A DNA stretch of 64,000 bases from Flagellimonas abyssi (GCF_019457905.1 NZ_JAHZSV010000013.1:62001-126000); one strand, 5' to 3'; numbered from the stretch's first letter, positions 8,508 to 17,055 are shown. Made by a program: numbers and translations. The notes: generated by a model not told the origin, from the letters alone.

Positions 8508-10426
8508 TAGCGTAAAAGGTTTTTTACTTGGAACCTCACCTCTATCAAGGATTGAATTTCCTTGACAGTCTTGAAGGTTCTCTTCAGTTTGATTTTTTCT
8601 TCTTTGTTCAATTTATCCAAAGCAATATATCGGCCCGAATCGTTATGCAACAGCCCCTGTCTCGTTCTAAATTTCAACAATGCTTTACTGGCATAGGAGC
8701 AAGCGAGATAAAGCTCTTTATTATTGGGCTCCAATTCTGCGAGTTTTTCATAACGTTCGGCTGTATTGTTGATAGATTTGATGGAGTGGGATAAAATCAA
8801 TACCCGTGCAGCATCTATAATGGGCATTAGGGCACGAAGTTTTAAATCGAAAAAATCCTTGTGCTCACCATCTTGCTCTACAAGAAAATCCCTAAAAAAA
8901 CCAGAAGGAGAAGGGTTTTGCAGTGCACCGCTTGCCAAATGGGTAAAAAATAGGGGATATCCCTGTACACTGTCAAAAATACTTTGTGAGAGTTCATCGG
9001 CCAATGCCTTGTCACCAAAAGTAACATTGTAATCAAAAAATATGGATGATAAAAGTATTTCATCTGGCCCAGGGTTATGTATCCAATGTCTTGTTACATC
9101 CTTCCATTCACTAAGGCTATGGCACCACGAAAGGTTGGAAGCCATCATATCCGCTGGACAATATTCAAAACCAATGGTATTTAGCATTTTGGAAATCCGT
9201 TCGCCCAATTTTAAGAAATAGGACCGGGTAACTTCTAAATTCTCCTTTGGTACATCTTCAAAAATAATGGCGTTGTCTTGGTCAGTGTTCAATAATTGTT
9301 CGCCACGACCTTGGCTGCCCATGCTCAACCAAGTAAATTTTACAGGGGGTTCTTTTTCCATTTTCGACAATGCGATTTTTACCACCTGCTTCGTGGAGGC
9401 ATCATTGAGTTCGGAAATAATTTTGGAAACTAGTCCCAACGGAATGTTCTGTTCCAAATAACCTTGAAGCAGATTCATGATTCCATGTCGAATGCTGCGT
9501 AGTCTTTTTGCTTTGGAAGCCCTTTTTATGGCGCGTAAAAGTACTGCGGGGTTGTTCCCGACAGCTACCATTATATCATGTTTGGATAAGATTCCTGCCA
9601 CTTTTGAGTCCGTAGTCCCATCCTCTGTGAGCACTAAATGACTGATATCGCTCTTCATCATGGCCATTTGCGATTGCGCCAAAGTAAGTCCTTTGGGGTA
9701 GGTGATAATGGGAGATGACATTATAGATTGGGCGGATGCAGTAATGGGATATAATCCTGTTGCCACTTTTTTCCGGATATCCTTGTCCGTTATGATACCC
9801 ACGGGAAGGTCTTCCCGAACCACCAACATACAACCTACATTGTGCTTGGTCATTTTGTTGGCAATGGTCTTTACTTGTGTGCCCTCCTTGCAAGTGATGA
9901 GCTTGGTTGAATATTTAATGGGCTGCAAATCCAGCATTTTGTCGCTGGAATATTGATTGGAATCGATGTTGTCCCCATAGAGCTTGCCACGATGTTTAAT
10001 GGAATAGGGGTTTCCCGTATTGGAAGCAAAGCTTTCTATCAAAAAATTCCCGATACGTTTGTTTTCGAGAGCCAGTGGCTTGAAATCTTTGATGGGAATG
10101 GCGTAGAGGATGGTTTCTTCATAGGCCTTCGCTTCCAATTTATAACTTTCATTGGCCAGCAAGGGGCGCAATCCGAACACATCACCTTCATCACAAATAT
10201 CCAATATCTGGCTTGAACCTGATTTGGAAAGTGCCACGGCACCTTTGTTCACCACATAAAAATTGTCGTGCGGACTTTCACCTTGGGAGAAAACCACCGT
10301 GTTGGTCTCTTTGTGGATTATGGTGACCTCAATGGACAACTGCTCCAGCTGTTTGGATTCCATGGCATTGAAGGGGGGGTAGCTTTTTAGAAAATCGGCA
10401 ATACGCTCGGATATGGTGTTTTTCAT
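8507..10426 (-). CDS. cNMP-binding / CBS / DUF294 nucleotidyltransferase-like signalling protein
   Basis: A 639-aa soluble protein in four parts. A cyclic-nucleotide-binding-like domain (about residues 15-130) contains VVNKGAVALSKSG. A tandem CBS pair (about 165-290) contains HNVGCMLVVREDLPVGIITDKDI. A DUF294 nucleotidyltransferase-like domain contains GSQGRGEQLLNTDQDNAI, which fits a GS...DxD active site, and a helical DUF294 C-terminal domain follows. The architecture recalls GlnD-type sensors and points to control by nucleotides, perhaps of acetate uptake or activation. Neither ligand nor target can be read from sequence. It is coupled to the exonuclease by a one-base overlap. Confidence 0.85.
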   Translation of the reverse strand: MKNTISERIADFLKSYPPFNAMESKQLEQLSIEVTIIHKETNTVVFSQGESPHDNFYVVNKGAVALSKSGSSQILDICDEGDVFGLRPLLANESYKLEAKAYEETILYAIPIKDFKPLALENKRIGNFLIESFASNTGNPYSIKHRGKLYGDNIDSNQYSSDKMLDLQPIKYSTKLITCKEGTQVKTIANKMTKHNVGCMLVVREDLPVGIITDKDIRKKVATGLYPITASAQSIMSSPIITYPKGLTLAQSQMAMMKSDISHLVLTEDGTTDSKVAGILSKHDIMVAVGNNPAVLLRAIKRASKAKRLRSIRHGIMNLLQGYLEQNIPLGLVSKIISELNDASTKQVVKIALSKMEKEPPVKFTWLSMGSQGRGEQLLNTDQDNAIIFEDVPKENLEVTRSYFLKLGERISKMLNTIGFEYCPADMMASNLSWCHSLSEWKDVTRHWIHNPGPDEILLSSIFFDYNVTFGDKALADELSQSIFDSVQGYPLFFTHLASGALQNPSPSGFFRDFLVEQDGEHKDFFDLKLRALMPIIDAARVLILSHSIKSINNTAERYEKLAELEPNNKELYLACSYASKALLKFRTRQGLLHNDSGRYIALDKLNKEEKIKLKRTFKTVKEIQSLIEVRFQVKNLLR

Positions 10427-10554
10427 ACTACTAATTTAAGCCTTGGTTTCATTTTCAAGAAATTATTGCTCCATAACCTTTTGATGGATAATTGTCTCAT
10501 GTATACTGTATTCCTCAAAGTAATCACCAACTTTTTACCTTGCCCATAAACACC

Positions 10555-10562
10555 TATCTTTG
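10555..10562 (+). promoter_or_regulatory. -7 box upstream of the cyclophilin-FKBP gene
   Basis: TATCTTTG matches TAnnTTTG about 50 bp before the start codon. No good -33 match is seen. Confidence 0.55.
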
Positions 10563-10614
10563 CCCATCGGAAAAACAAGAATCCAATTTTCTAATAATCT
10601 ATTAATCATATACA

Positions 10615-11547
10615 ATGCAAGACGGAATCTACGCAAAGTTCAATACTTCCAAAGGTGAAATATTGGTGAAGCTTACGCATGATAAAACACCTGGAACGGT
10701 TGGCAACTTTGTTGCACTGGCAGAAGGGAATATGGAGAACAGTGCTAAGCCACAAGGAAAACCGTATTATGATGGACTAAAGTTCCACAGGGTAATTGCC
10801 GATTTTATGGTTCAGGGCGGATGTCCTTCCGGAACTGGAACCGGAGACCCAGGATACAAGTTTGATGATGAATTCCATCCAGATTTGGTGCATGATGGAC
10901 CTGGAGTACTATCCATGGCCAACGCAGGGCCCGGTACCAATGGGAGCCAATTTTTTATCACTCATGTAGCCACCCCATGGTTGGACAATAAGCATACTGT
11001 GTTCGGTCGTGTTGAAGAAGGTCAGGATGTTGTGGATGCCATTTCTCAAGGAGATTCGATTGAAACCTTGGAAATTGTAAGGGTAGGTGAAGAGGCCCAA
11101 AAATGGAACGCTATTGAGGCTTTCCGTACATTTGAAGGTGCAAGGGAAAAGCGTATCGCAGAGCAAAAGGCTGCCGCTGAGGCTGAAATGGAAAAGTTGG
11201 CCGCCGGTTTTGATAAGACCGATAGTGGGCTTCGTTATAAGATTATTCAAAAAGGTAGCGGTGCCAAAGCAGAAAAAGGTAAAACCGTATCCGTGCATTA
11301 TGAAGGTGCTTTGACGAATGGTCAAGTATTCGATTCATCCTATAAAAGAAAGCAACCCATAGATTTTTCATTGGGCATTGGACAAGTAATTCCCGGTTGG
11401 GATGAAGGTATCAGTTTGCTAAAAGTTGGTGACAAGGCCCGTTTTGTGATACCATCGCACTTAGCCTATGGAAGTACCGGAGCAGGCGGAGTTATTCCAC
11501 CCAACGCAACATTGATTTTTGATGTAGAATTGATGAACGTGAAATAA
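10615..11547 (+). CDS. Dual-domain peptidylprolyl isomerase (cyclophilin-FKBP fusion)
   Basis: A 310-aa protein carrying two unrelated prolyl-isomerase folds. Residues 1 to about 160 form a cyclophilin, shown by [20 protein letters not shown] and [13 protein letters not shown] charged alanine-rich helical linker follows (about 165-200, [20 protein letters not shown]). The rest is an FKBP domain with [29 protein letters not shown] and [13 protein letters not shown]. No signal peptide is present, so it probably acts in the cytoplasm on nascent or stressed proteins. Fused immunophilins of this kind have been reported from flavobacteria. A promoter precedes it and a terminator follows. Confidence 0.93.
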   Translation: MQDGIYAKFNTSKGEILVKLTHDKTPGTVGNFVALAEGNMENSAKPQGKPYYDGLKFHRVIADFMVQGGCPSGTGTGDPGYKFDDEFHPDLVHDGPGVLSMANAGPGTNGSQFFITHVATPWLDNKHTVFGRVEEGQDVVDAISQGDSIETLEIVRVGEEAQKWNAIEAFRTFEGAREKRIAEQKAAAEAEMEKLAAGFDKTDSGLRYKIIQKGSGAKAEKGKTVSVHYEGALTNGQVFDSSYKRKQPIDFSLGIGQVIPGWDEGISLLKVGDKARFVIPSHLAYGSTGAGGVIPPNATLIFDVELMNVK

Positions 11548-11569
11548 GAAATTTCACATCAAAACATAG

Positions 11570-11597
11570 AAAGCCTTCAGTAATGGAGGCTTTTTTT
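11570..11597 (+). terminator. Terminator after the prolyl isomerase gene
   Basis: The 9-bp stem AAAGCCTTC with GGAGGCTTT contains one T-G wobble and is followed by seven or more T. The T run overlaps the stop codon of a minus-strand microprotein. Confidence 0.8.
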
Positions 11598-11679
11598 ATT
11601 TGGCCCGGTTTACGCTCAAAAACAATAAACAGGCGTTAAGTGCGAGTAGTGCAACAAGAATGCTTAAAAAAGTTGTCAT
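11596..11679 (-). CDS. Single-membrane-segment microprotein B, 27 aa
   Basis: A very short frame, beginning MTTFLSILVALLALNACLLF and ending LSVNRAK. It has one hydrophobic segment at about residues 4-21, and a small basic tail, as in bacterial small membrane proteins. Fourteen of 27 positions are identical to the microprotein encoded 72 bp upstream on the same strand (M-TF, LL, NA, LL, SVN and the terminal K). That similarity across a duplicated region is the main reason to think both are real genes. Its stop lies in the T run of the opposing terminator. I do not recognise the family and know of no function. Confidence 0.6.
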   Translation of the reverse strand: MTTFLSILVALLALNACLLFLSVNRAK

Positions 11680-11751
11680 GGTTGTAACGTGTTTATTAGG
11701 TAACAGTTCAACGGTAAAAAACCCTACCTATTGCCCTAATCGACTTTTTTG

Positions 11752-11838
11752 TTACTTTTTTGAACCATTGACACTCCATACCAATAGCAGGGCATTGACA
11801 ATCAATAAAAACGAAAGTACTCCGAAAAAGGTATTCAT
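11752..11838 (-). CDS. Single-membrane-segment microprotein A, 28 aa
   Basis: A short frame beginning MNTFFGVLSFLLIVNALLLV and ending WSVNGSKK, with one hydrophobic segment at about residues 4-21 and a lysine-rich end. It is a paralogue of the 27-aa microprotein just downstream: 14 identities over 27 aligned residues with no gap in the core. The pair lies between the cold-shock gene terminator and the prolyl isomerase terminator. No perfect -7 box was found upstream, so expression could come from read-through of the cold-shock transcript or from a divergent promoter. Function unknown. Confidence 0.6.
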   Translation of the reverse strand: MNTFFGVLSFLLIVNALLLVWSVNGSKK

Positions 11839-11931
11839 TTATTGTTAGGTTTATATGGTTATGGGGAACAGTGTTTGTTTATTCCTTAGATAGGAAACTT
11901 TGGAATGGTTGCGTAGAATTTGAAAAAAAGC

Positions 11932-11961
11932 AAAAAAAAGCCTGGGCAAAAGCCCAGGCTT
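11932..11961 (-). terminator. Terminator after the cold-shock gene
   Basis: A perfect 10-bp stem, AAGCCTGGGC with GCCCAGGCTT, has an AAAA loop. An A run on the plus strand gives a U tract for the minus-strand transcript. Confidence 0.88.
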
Positions 11962-11986
11962 GTCTAGAAAAAAAGTTTATTATAAC

Positions 11987-12181
11987 CTAATCCGCAACTT
12001 GTACGTTAACGGCGTTCAATCCTTTTTTACCTTGTTGTAGTTCGAATTCTACAACGTCACCTTCTCTGATTTCATCGATTAAACCTGAAATGTGTACGAA
12101 GTGATCTGTGTTTGAACCATCTTCAGTGATAAATCCGTAACCTTTAGAATCATTGAAGAATTTTACTGTTCCTTTACTCAT
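11987..12181 (-). CDS. Cold-shock protein (CSD family)
   Basis: A 64-aa cold-shock domain protein starting MSKGTVKFFNDSKGYGFI. RNP1 is KGYGFI and RNP2 is DHFVHIS, and the C-terminus GKKGLNAVNVQVAD is typical. It binds single-stranded nucleic acid and probably acts as an RNA chaperone. The gene has its own promoter (-7 box at 12211, about 30 bp upstream) and a strong terminator at 11932. The RNP2 histidine-for-valine variation is common in Bacteroidota members. Confidence 0.93.
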   Translation of the reverse strand: MSKGTVKFFNDSKGYGFITEDGSNTDHFVHISGLIDEIREGDVVEFELQQGKKGLNAVNVQVAD

Positions 12182-12210
12182 AATATAAATTGAAAAAATT
12201 AAATTGGCTC

Positions 12211-12218
12211 CAAAGGTA
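12211..12218 (-). promoter_or_regulatory. -7 box of the cold-shock gene
   Basis: On the minus strand it reads TACCTTTG, a match to TAnnTTTG. A TTG lies 15 nt further upstream. Confidence 0.6.
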
Positions 12219-12263
12219 CGTTTAATTTATTGGCAATCAGTTTTTTTCTTCAAATAAAAAAAA

Positions 12264-12902
12264 TTAAGCTGTTGGATCAGGCGTCAAACGTAGGTATGGT
12301 TTTACTTCTTCCACCCCTTTTGTAAAAATATTTTTCGCTTCTTCTGTAGGTATGGCAGGGCTAACTACCACTTTTTCACCGTTTTTCCAGTTGGCTGGAG
12401 TAGCTACTTTATGGTTTGCTGTTAACTGCAATGAATCCACAACTCTGAGCAATTCGTAAAAATTACGTCCGGTAGAGGCGGGATAGGTGAGCGTAAGTTT
12501 GATTTTTTTATCTGGATCGATAATGAATACTGAACGAACGGTCAACGTATTGTCCGCGTTAGGGTGGATCATATCATAAAGATCGGACACCTTTCGCTCT
12601 ACGTCTGCAACTATCGGAAAATTCACCTCAGTGTTTTGGGTTTCATTGATGTCCTTTATCCATTCCAAGTGTGAAGCGGCACCATCGACACTCAAAGCCA
12701 TCATTTTTACATTTCTTTTGTCAAACTCATCCTTGAATTTGGCCGCGGTACCCAGTTCAGTTGTGCAAACGGGCGTGAAATCAGCAGGGTGGGAGAACAA
12801 AATTCCCCAGCTATCCCCAAGATATTCATAAAAATTCAATGTTCCTTCTGAAGTTACCGCAGTAAAATCCGGAGCGGTATCTCCCAATCTTAAAGTTGCC
12901 AT
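12264..12902 (-). CDS. 1-Cys peroxiredoxin (Prx6 type)
   Basis: A 212-aa peroxiredoxin that reduces peroxides. The peroxidatic site HPADFTPVCTTE places the cysteine at residue 46, with the PxxxTxxC pattern. There is no second cysteine anywhere in the protein, so it must be a 1-Cys enzyme recycled by an external thiol. Length and the C-terminal extension (VKPYLRLTPDP) fit the Prx6 group. No signal peptide is seen. It is a monocistronic gene divergent from the DinB-like gene, with a -7 box at 12939. Confidence 0.93.
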   Translation of the reverse strand: MATLRLGDTAPDFTAVTSEGTLNFYEYLGDSWGILFSHPADFTPVCTTELGTAAKFKDEFDKRNVKMMALSVDGAASHLEWIKDINETQNTEVNFPIVADVERKVSDLYDMIHPNADNTLTVRSVFIIDPDKKIKLTLTYPASTGRNFYELLRVVDSLQLTANHKVATPANWKNGEKVVVSPAIPTEEAKNIFTKGVEEVKPYLRLTPDPTA

Positions 12903-12938
12903 ATATTTTAATTTTTAGGTTTATAAATTAGTACTCTA

Positions 12939-12946
12939 CAAAATTA
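12939..12946 (-). promoter_or_regulatory. -7 box of the peroxiredoxin gene
   Basis: On the minus strand it reads TAATTTTG, matching TAnnTTTG, about 37 bp before the start codon. Confidence 0.5.
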
Positions 12947-13047
12947 CTAGATTATTTGGTTGTCTAGTTGTAAATCAGTTAAAAGTGTATTAAAATACGG
13001 CTTTTTGATGAAGTGTGTTATTGCCAAAAAGTTATTATTTTTAGTTT

Positions 13048-13590
13048 ATGGAAAATGAAACCTTGGAACAACTGCGCTATCCGATAGGAAAATTTGAGAT
13101 TCCTGATGCTATTACAAGTGATAATCTCGAAAAATGGATCACTGATTTGGAAACACTCCCTCAAAGATTGAGCGATTTGGTTGCCCCGCTTTCGGAGCAA
13201 CAACTCGAAACTCCTTATCGTCCCGGAGGTTGGACGGTACGGCAGTTGGTCCATCATATTTCTGATAGTCACCATAACAGCTATATACGTTTTAAGTGGG
13301 CTTTGACAGAGGATACTCCGACCATAAAGGCCTACAATGAAAAGGCTTGGGCGGAGCTGTTCGATACAAGAACCGCTCCAATACTCATGTCGTTGTACCA
13401 TTTGAGTGCCATACATGCCAAGTTGGTGTATTTGTTGAAGGGGCTTTCAGAAGAGGATTTGCAACGGAGTTTTATCCATCCAGATGGAAACCAAAAAACC
13501 AATTTAAAGGAGAACATTGGGCGTTATGCATGGCACGGTAATCACCATTACTCGCATATCTTAAATTTGGTTGAACGCAAAGGGTGGTAG
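13048..13590 (+). CDS. DinB-fold / YfiT-like putative metal-dependent hydrolase or thiol transferase
   Basis: A 180-aa four-helix DinB-superfamily protein. The N-terminal LRYPIGKFEIPD and PYRPGGWTVRQLVHHISDSHHNSYIRFKWAL match the YfiT group, whose Bacillus member BstA is a bacillithiol S-transferase. Metal-binding histidines are plausible in VHHISDSHH and in YAWHGNHHYSHI near the C-terminus. The real substrate in Bacteroidota is not known. It ends one base from the convergent GNAT gene and starts 145 bp from the divergent peroxiredoxin gene, so a thiol or stress role would fit the setting. Confidence 0.85.
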   Translation: MENETLEQLRYPIGKFEIPDAITSDNLEKWITDLETLPQRLSDLVAPLSEQQLETPYRPGGWTVRQLVHHISDSHHNSYIRFKWALTEDTPTIKAYNEKAWAELFDTRTAPILMSLYHLSAIHAKLVYLLKGLSEEDLQRSFIHPDGNQKTNLKENIGRYAWHGNHHYSHILNLVERKGW

Positions 13591-13591
13591 G

Positions 13592-14134
13592 CTAAAGTTC
13601 TTTGGTCAAAATATACATGGGCTTCTCTTCTGGTTTTACATGGGGAAGTGTTACTTCGCTCTCCCTTTTGATGATAAAGCCATTTTTTTGATAAAACTGT
13701 ACCGGTTTGCCTTTTTGCATGGCATCCAGCCAAATGACTTTTTTGTTCAGTGCCCTGGCCGTTTCTTCAATAAACTGAATCAATTGTTTGCCAATGCCTT
13801 TGCCTGAATGCTCTTTCAAAAGATAGATTTTTTCGGCTTTTAATGCCTCGGTATCCGATATTTCATCAATGCCACAGTCTTTTAGCAATTTAAGGACGCC
13901 AACCGTTTCTTCTCCCAAGTTGACCAGAAAATTCAAAACATTGGGGTCTTGTAGTTCACGTTCTACAACATCAGACGTAAAACCATTTGAAATGTATGGT
14001 GTTGGGTCTTCATTTTCCCATAAATGGAGGTAATTCTCGCGATAGGATTTAATGCCAATGGTCAAGTAGGTTGTATGGTTGTCGTGGTTGACAGGAACTA
14101 ATGTTACGGTATTGTCCAAAACATCACAGTTCAT
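13592..14134 (-). CDS. GNAT family N-acetyltransferase
   Basis: A 180-aa GCN5-related acetyltransferase. The acetyl-CoA binding loop is seen in IYLLKEHSGKGIGKQLIQFIEE (motif A), followed by KVIWLDAMQKGKPVQFYQKNGFI, the usual C-terminal motif B. The substrate is unknown. The start MNCDVLDNTVTLVPVNHDN lies six bases from the stop of the thioredoxin-fold gene, so the two probably share a transcript. Confidence 0.87.
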   Translation of the reverse strand: MNCDVLDNTVTLVPVNHDNHTTYLTIGIKSYRENYLHLWENEDPTPYISNGFTSDVVERELQDPNVLNFLVNLGEETVGVLKLLKDCGIDEISDTEALKAEKIYLLKEHSGKGIGKQLIQFIEETARALNKKVIWLDAMQKGKPVQFYQKNGFIIKRESEVTLPHVKPEEKPMYILTKEL

Positions 14135-14140
14135 TTATAG

Positions 14141-14701
14141 TTAGGTGTTTTTCCATTTGATATTACATCCCAAACTCGGTTTTTGGTCTTGCTCAACCTC
14201 TTTTCCTTCCAGAATAGCGTCCATTGCTTTTTTAAGATCGGATCCTGTTAGGGGAACATCGTTTCCAGGTCTGGAGCCATCAAGTTGCCCCCTATAAACC
14301 AAGGTTAGTTGAGGATCAAAAAGATAAATATCCGGTGTACAAGCTGCATCGTAGGCTTTGGCGACCTCTTGGGTTTCATCATACAGATACGGAAACGTAT
14401 ACCCCTCTTCTTTTGCTTTTTGTTTCATAAGATCTGGGGAGTCCTGGGGGTAGTTTTCCACATCGTTACTCGATATAGCGACAAACGCAATACCTTTTTC
14501 TTGATACTTCTTGGCCAATTCAACAATCATTGGGTTTACGTGAAGTACAAAAGGGCAGTGGTTGCATATGAACATTACTACCGTACCCTTTTCACCTTTT
14601 GCACTGTTCAACGATATGGATGTGCCGGAAATGGTATCGAAAAGTTTAAAATCAGGTGCCTTGGTGCCCAAGGGAAGCATGTTGCTGGGTGTCCTAGCCA
14701 T
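14141..14701 (-). CDS. Thioredoxin-fold redox protein (redoxin/AhpC-TSA type)
   Basis: A 186-aa protein with the AhpC/TSA-type beginning MLPLGTKAPDFKLFDTISG and an active-site CxxC at Cys46-Cys49 within FICNHCPFVLHV. Downstream blocks FVAISSNDVENYPQDSP and ACTPDIYLFDP fit the widespread Bacteroidota thioredoxin family protein often called peroxiredoxin-like. No signal peptide is evident, so a cytoplasmic thiol reductase or peroxidase is likely. It precedes the GNAT gene by six bases. Confidence 0.87.
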   Translation of the reverse strand: MARTPSNMLPLGTKAPDFKLFDTISGTSISLNSAKGEKGTVVMFICNHCPFVLHVNPMIVELAKKYQEKGIAFVAISSNDVENYPQDSPDLMKQKAKEEGYTFPYLYDETQEVAKAYDAACTPDIYLFDPQLTLVYRGQLDGSRPGNDVPLTGSDLKKAMDAILEGKEVEQDQKPSLGCNIKWKNT

Positions 14702-14741
14702 GGTTCTTAGTTTTTTGTTGTGGTAACGCTATGGTAAAAAT

Positions 14742-14773
14742 AAAAAAACGACCTGCAAAATACAGGTCGTTTT
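14742..14773 (-). terminator. Terminator after the PUR-like gene
   Basis: An 11-bp perfect stem, AAAACGACCTG with CAGGTCGTTTT, with a 7-nt loop. The plus-strand A run gives a U tract on the minus strand. Confidence 0.82.
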
Positions 14774-14795
14774 AAATTATTGAAGGAATTGTTTT

Positions 14796-15176
14796 TTAGA
14801 TATCGTCAAAACTCACATCGGTAAAATTGCTACCGGTGGCAGTTCCATTTTCACTGAAAGTTTCTTCTTCATCCTCCTTTTTAAAATCTTTTTGGTGGCG
14901 TTCGGAGATGACCTCGCTTCCTTTTTCATCAATGATGTAGTCCATCATCTCTTCCATAATCTCACGGAAAGCGCTAAAATCCTCTTTGTACAAATAAATT
15001 TTATGCTTTTTGTAATGGAAAGAACCATCATCGTGAGTAAACTTTTTACTCTCTGTTATGGTAAGGTAATAGTCTCCGGCCTTGGTGCTTCTGACGTCGA
15101 AAAAGTAGGTTCTTCTTCCTGCTCTTAAGACTTTCGAATAAATCTCTTCCTGATCCATTGTATCTTTCTGGCCCAT
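14796..15176 (-). CDS. PUR-like DNA/RNA-binding protein (DUF3276)
   Basis: A 126-aa protein with the PUR repeat KVLRAGRRTYFFDVRSTKAG and YYLTITESKKFT, followed by KHKIYLYKEDFSAFREIMEEMMDYI and an acidic disordered tail. Bacterial PUR-alpha-like proteins of Bacteroidota and spirochaetes bind nucleic acid through this fold. The cellular target is not established here. An in-frame ATG six codons downstream (MDQEE) is an alternative start. The gene appears monocistronic with a strong terminator. Confidence 0.9.
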   Translation of the reverse strand: MGQKDTMDQEEIYSKVLRAGRRTYFFDVRSTKAGDYYLTITESKKFTHDDGSFHYKKHKIYLYKEDFSAFREIMEEMMDYIIDEKGSEVISERHQKDFKKEDEEETFSENGTATGSNFTDVSFDDI

Positions 15177-15251
15177 ATGGTATAGTGTATTTAGTACTAT
15201 GTTGAATTACGTTACCAAAAATGTAAAAAAAAAGCTAATTCAGCAACTTTT

Positions 15252-17006
15252 TTATGATTCTTTGCCCGAAAGCTGATTAATGTAAAGGTCTTTATAATAC
15301 CCATCAGTATTGTTCAGTTCTTCATGTGTGCCTTCTTGTATGATGCTTCCATTGTCCAATACGATAATCTTATCCGCGTTTTTGGCAGATGATACCCTAT
15401 GGCTCACAATCAATGTGGTCTTGCTTTTTGAAACTTTTTTCAAATTATTGAGAATCTCTTCCTCCGTTTCGGTATCCACTGCAGAAAGGGAATCATCGAA
15501 CAAATAGATTTTTGGGTCTTTGAGCAATGCCCGGGCAATGGAAACACGCTGTTTTTGTCCTCCACTCAACGTAATGCCGCGTTCGCCCAAAATAGTATTG
15601 TATTTTTTGGCAAACCCTTCAATGTTTTTATGGACGACCGCTTTTTTTGCGACCGCTACAATTTCATCATGGGTGGCGTTCTCATTACCAAAACGGATAT
15701 TGTTCTCAATAGTGTCCGAGAATAGAAAAGCATCTTGCGGTACGGCACCGATAGAACTTCGTAAACTGTCCAAATTTAGATTTTGAACGGGTATTCCATC
15801 AATCAATACTTCGCCTGAAGAGGTGTCGTACAAACGTGCCACCAAATCCAATATGGTAGATTTTCCGGAACCTGTTTTTCCTAAAATGGCTACGGTCTGG
15901 CCTGCTTTTACCGAGAACGAAACATTTTTGAGGGCAGTGATGTTGGTGTCCTCGTAAGTGAAAGTCACATTCTTGAATTCGATATCGCCTTTGATCGGGG
16001 TAGGCTCCTTTACCATATTTTGGATGGAGGGTTCCTCTTTCAAAAATTCGTTGATTCTTTTTTGTGAAGCTTCTGCGCGTTGTACAATGGATGTTAGCCA
16101 TCCTACAATGGCAACGGGCCATGTAAGCATATTGACATATAATATAAATTCTGCAATAATTCCAATGGTTTCAATTTCCCCATTGATGTATTGGCGTCCT
16201 CCAATATATATAACGAACAGGTTGCTCACCCCGATCAATAATATCATCAAAGGAAAGAACCATGCATTTACTTTGGCCAAGGCCATACTGGTATCTTTTC
16301 CCTCTTGGGCCAAATCGCGTAGTTCATTATTGATACGAGGCTCAATACTGTATGCTTTGATTACAGAAATTCCTGAAAAGGATTCTTGGGTAAACGTGGA
16401 AAGGGTGGATAGAAATTCCTGCACTTTGGTGCTCCTTTTGTGGATTATCTTGCTGATTTGATATATCAAAACCGATAAGATGGGTAACGGGAGCAGGGTA
16501 TAGGCTGCAAGAGTGGGAGCTTTTATGAACATTAGGGGAATCAAGCAGACAAAAAGGGTCAAGGTCTGTATACCGTACATAATGGCAGGCCCACCGTACA
16601 ATCGCACCTGGTTGATGTCCTCGCTGATTCGGTTCATTAAATCCCCGATTCGGTTTTTCTTGTAAAAATTAAGACTGAGGAGCTGGTAATGGTCGAACAC
16701 CTCGTTTTTGAGGTCATATTCAATATATCGAGATACATTTATAATGGTCTGGCGCATCAGAAAAGTGAACAATCCTGATAAAAAAGCTGCGCCGACAATA
16801 ATCAAAATGTACTGGAGCAGTAATCCTTTGGCATCGGACAACGTAATCACATCCGACATAAAATCCTCCACGGCCTGGATGGATTTGTTCACGTAAGAAG
16901 GCATTACAAGGGAAAAAATCCGTGCAATTATGGTAATCAATATACCCAATAGCAGTTTAAGCCAATATTTCTTAAAATATTTATTTAAGTGCTTCAGTTC
17001 TTTCAT
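15252..17006 (-). CDS. ABC exporter half-transporter (fused permease and ATPase)
   Basis: A 584-aa type IV ABC exporter. The N-terminal membrane domain spans about residues 1-310, and the ATPase domain follows with Walker A GKTGSGKST (376-384), signature LSGGQ (480-484), Walker B IYLFDDS and H-loop His536. The residue after the Walker B aspartate is Asp505 instead of the catalytic glutamate, as in degenerate subunits of heterodimeric MdlA or BmrC-type exporters. No partner gene is adjacent. The substrate is unknown, with lipids or drugs usual for the family. A -7 box lies at 17056, and the gene is divergent from nusB. Confidence 0.92.
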   Translation of the reverse strand: MKELKHLNKYFKKYWLKLLLGILITIIARIFSLVMPSYVNKSIQAVEDFMSDVITLSDAKGLLLQYILIIVGAAFLSGLFTFLMRQTIINVSRYIEYDLKNEVFDHYQLLSLNFYKKNRIGDLMNRISEDINQVRLYGGPAIMYGIQTLTLFVCLIPLMFIKAPTLAAYTLLPLPILSVLIYQISKIIHKRSTKVQEFLSTLSTFTQESFSGISVIKAYSIEPRINNELRDLAQEGKDTSMALAKVNAWFFPLMILLIGVSNLFVIYIGGRQYINGEIETIGIIAEFILYVNMLTWPVAIVGWLTSIVQRAEASQKRINEFLKEEPSIQNMVKEPTPIKGDIEFKNVTFTYEDTNITALKNVSFSVKAGQTVAILGKTGSGKSTILDLVARLYDTSSGEVLIDGIPVQNLNLDSLRSSIGAVPQDAFLFSDTIENNIRFGNENATHDEIVAVAKKAVVHKNIEGFAKKYNTILGERGITLSGGQKQRVSIARALLKDPKIYLFDDSLSAVDTETEEEILNNLKKVSKSKTTLIVSHRVSSAKNADKIIVLDNGSIIQEGTHEELNNTDGYYKDLYINQLSGKES

Positions 17007-17055
17007 AAGAGGGAGAAAGGTGGTTTTTTAGCTTCGATGTAAGCAGACAATCCCG

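Noticed and set aside
11600-11848. An 82-codon plus-strand frame
   Set aside because: The minus strand encodes two paralogous microproteins there. The plus frame has no family features and begins within the terminator tail.
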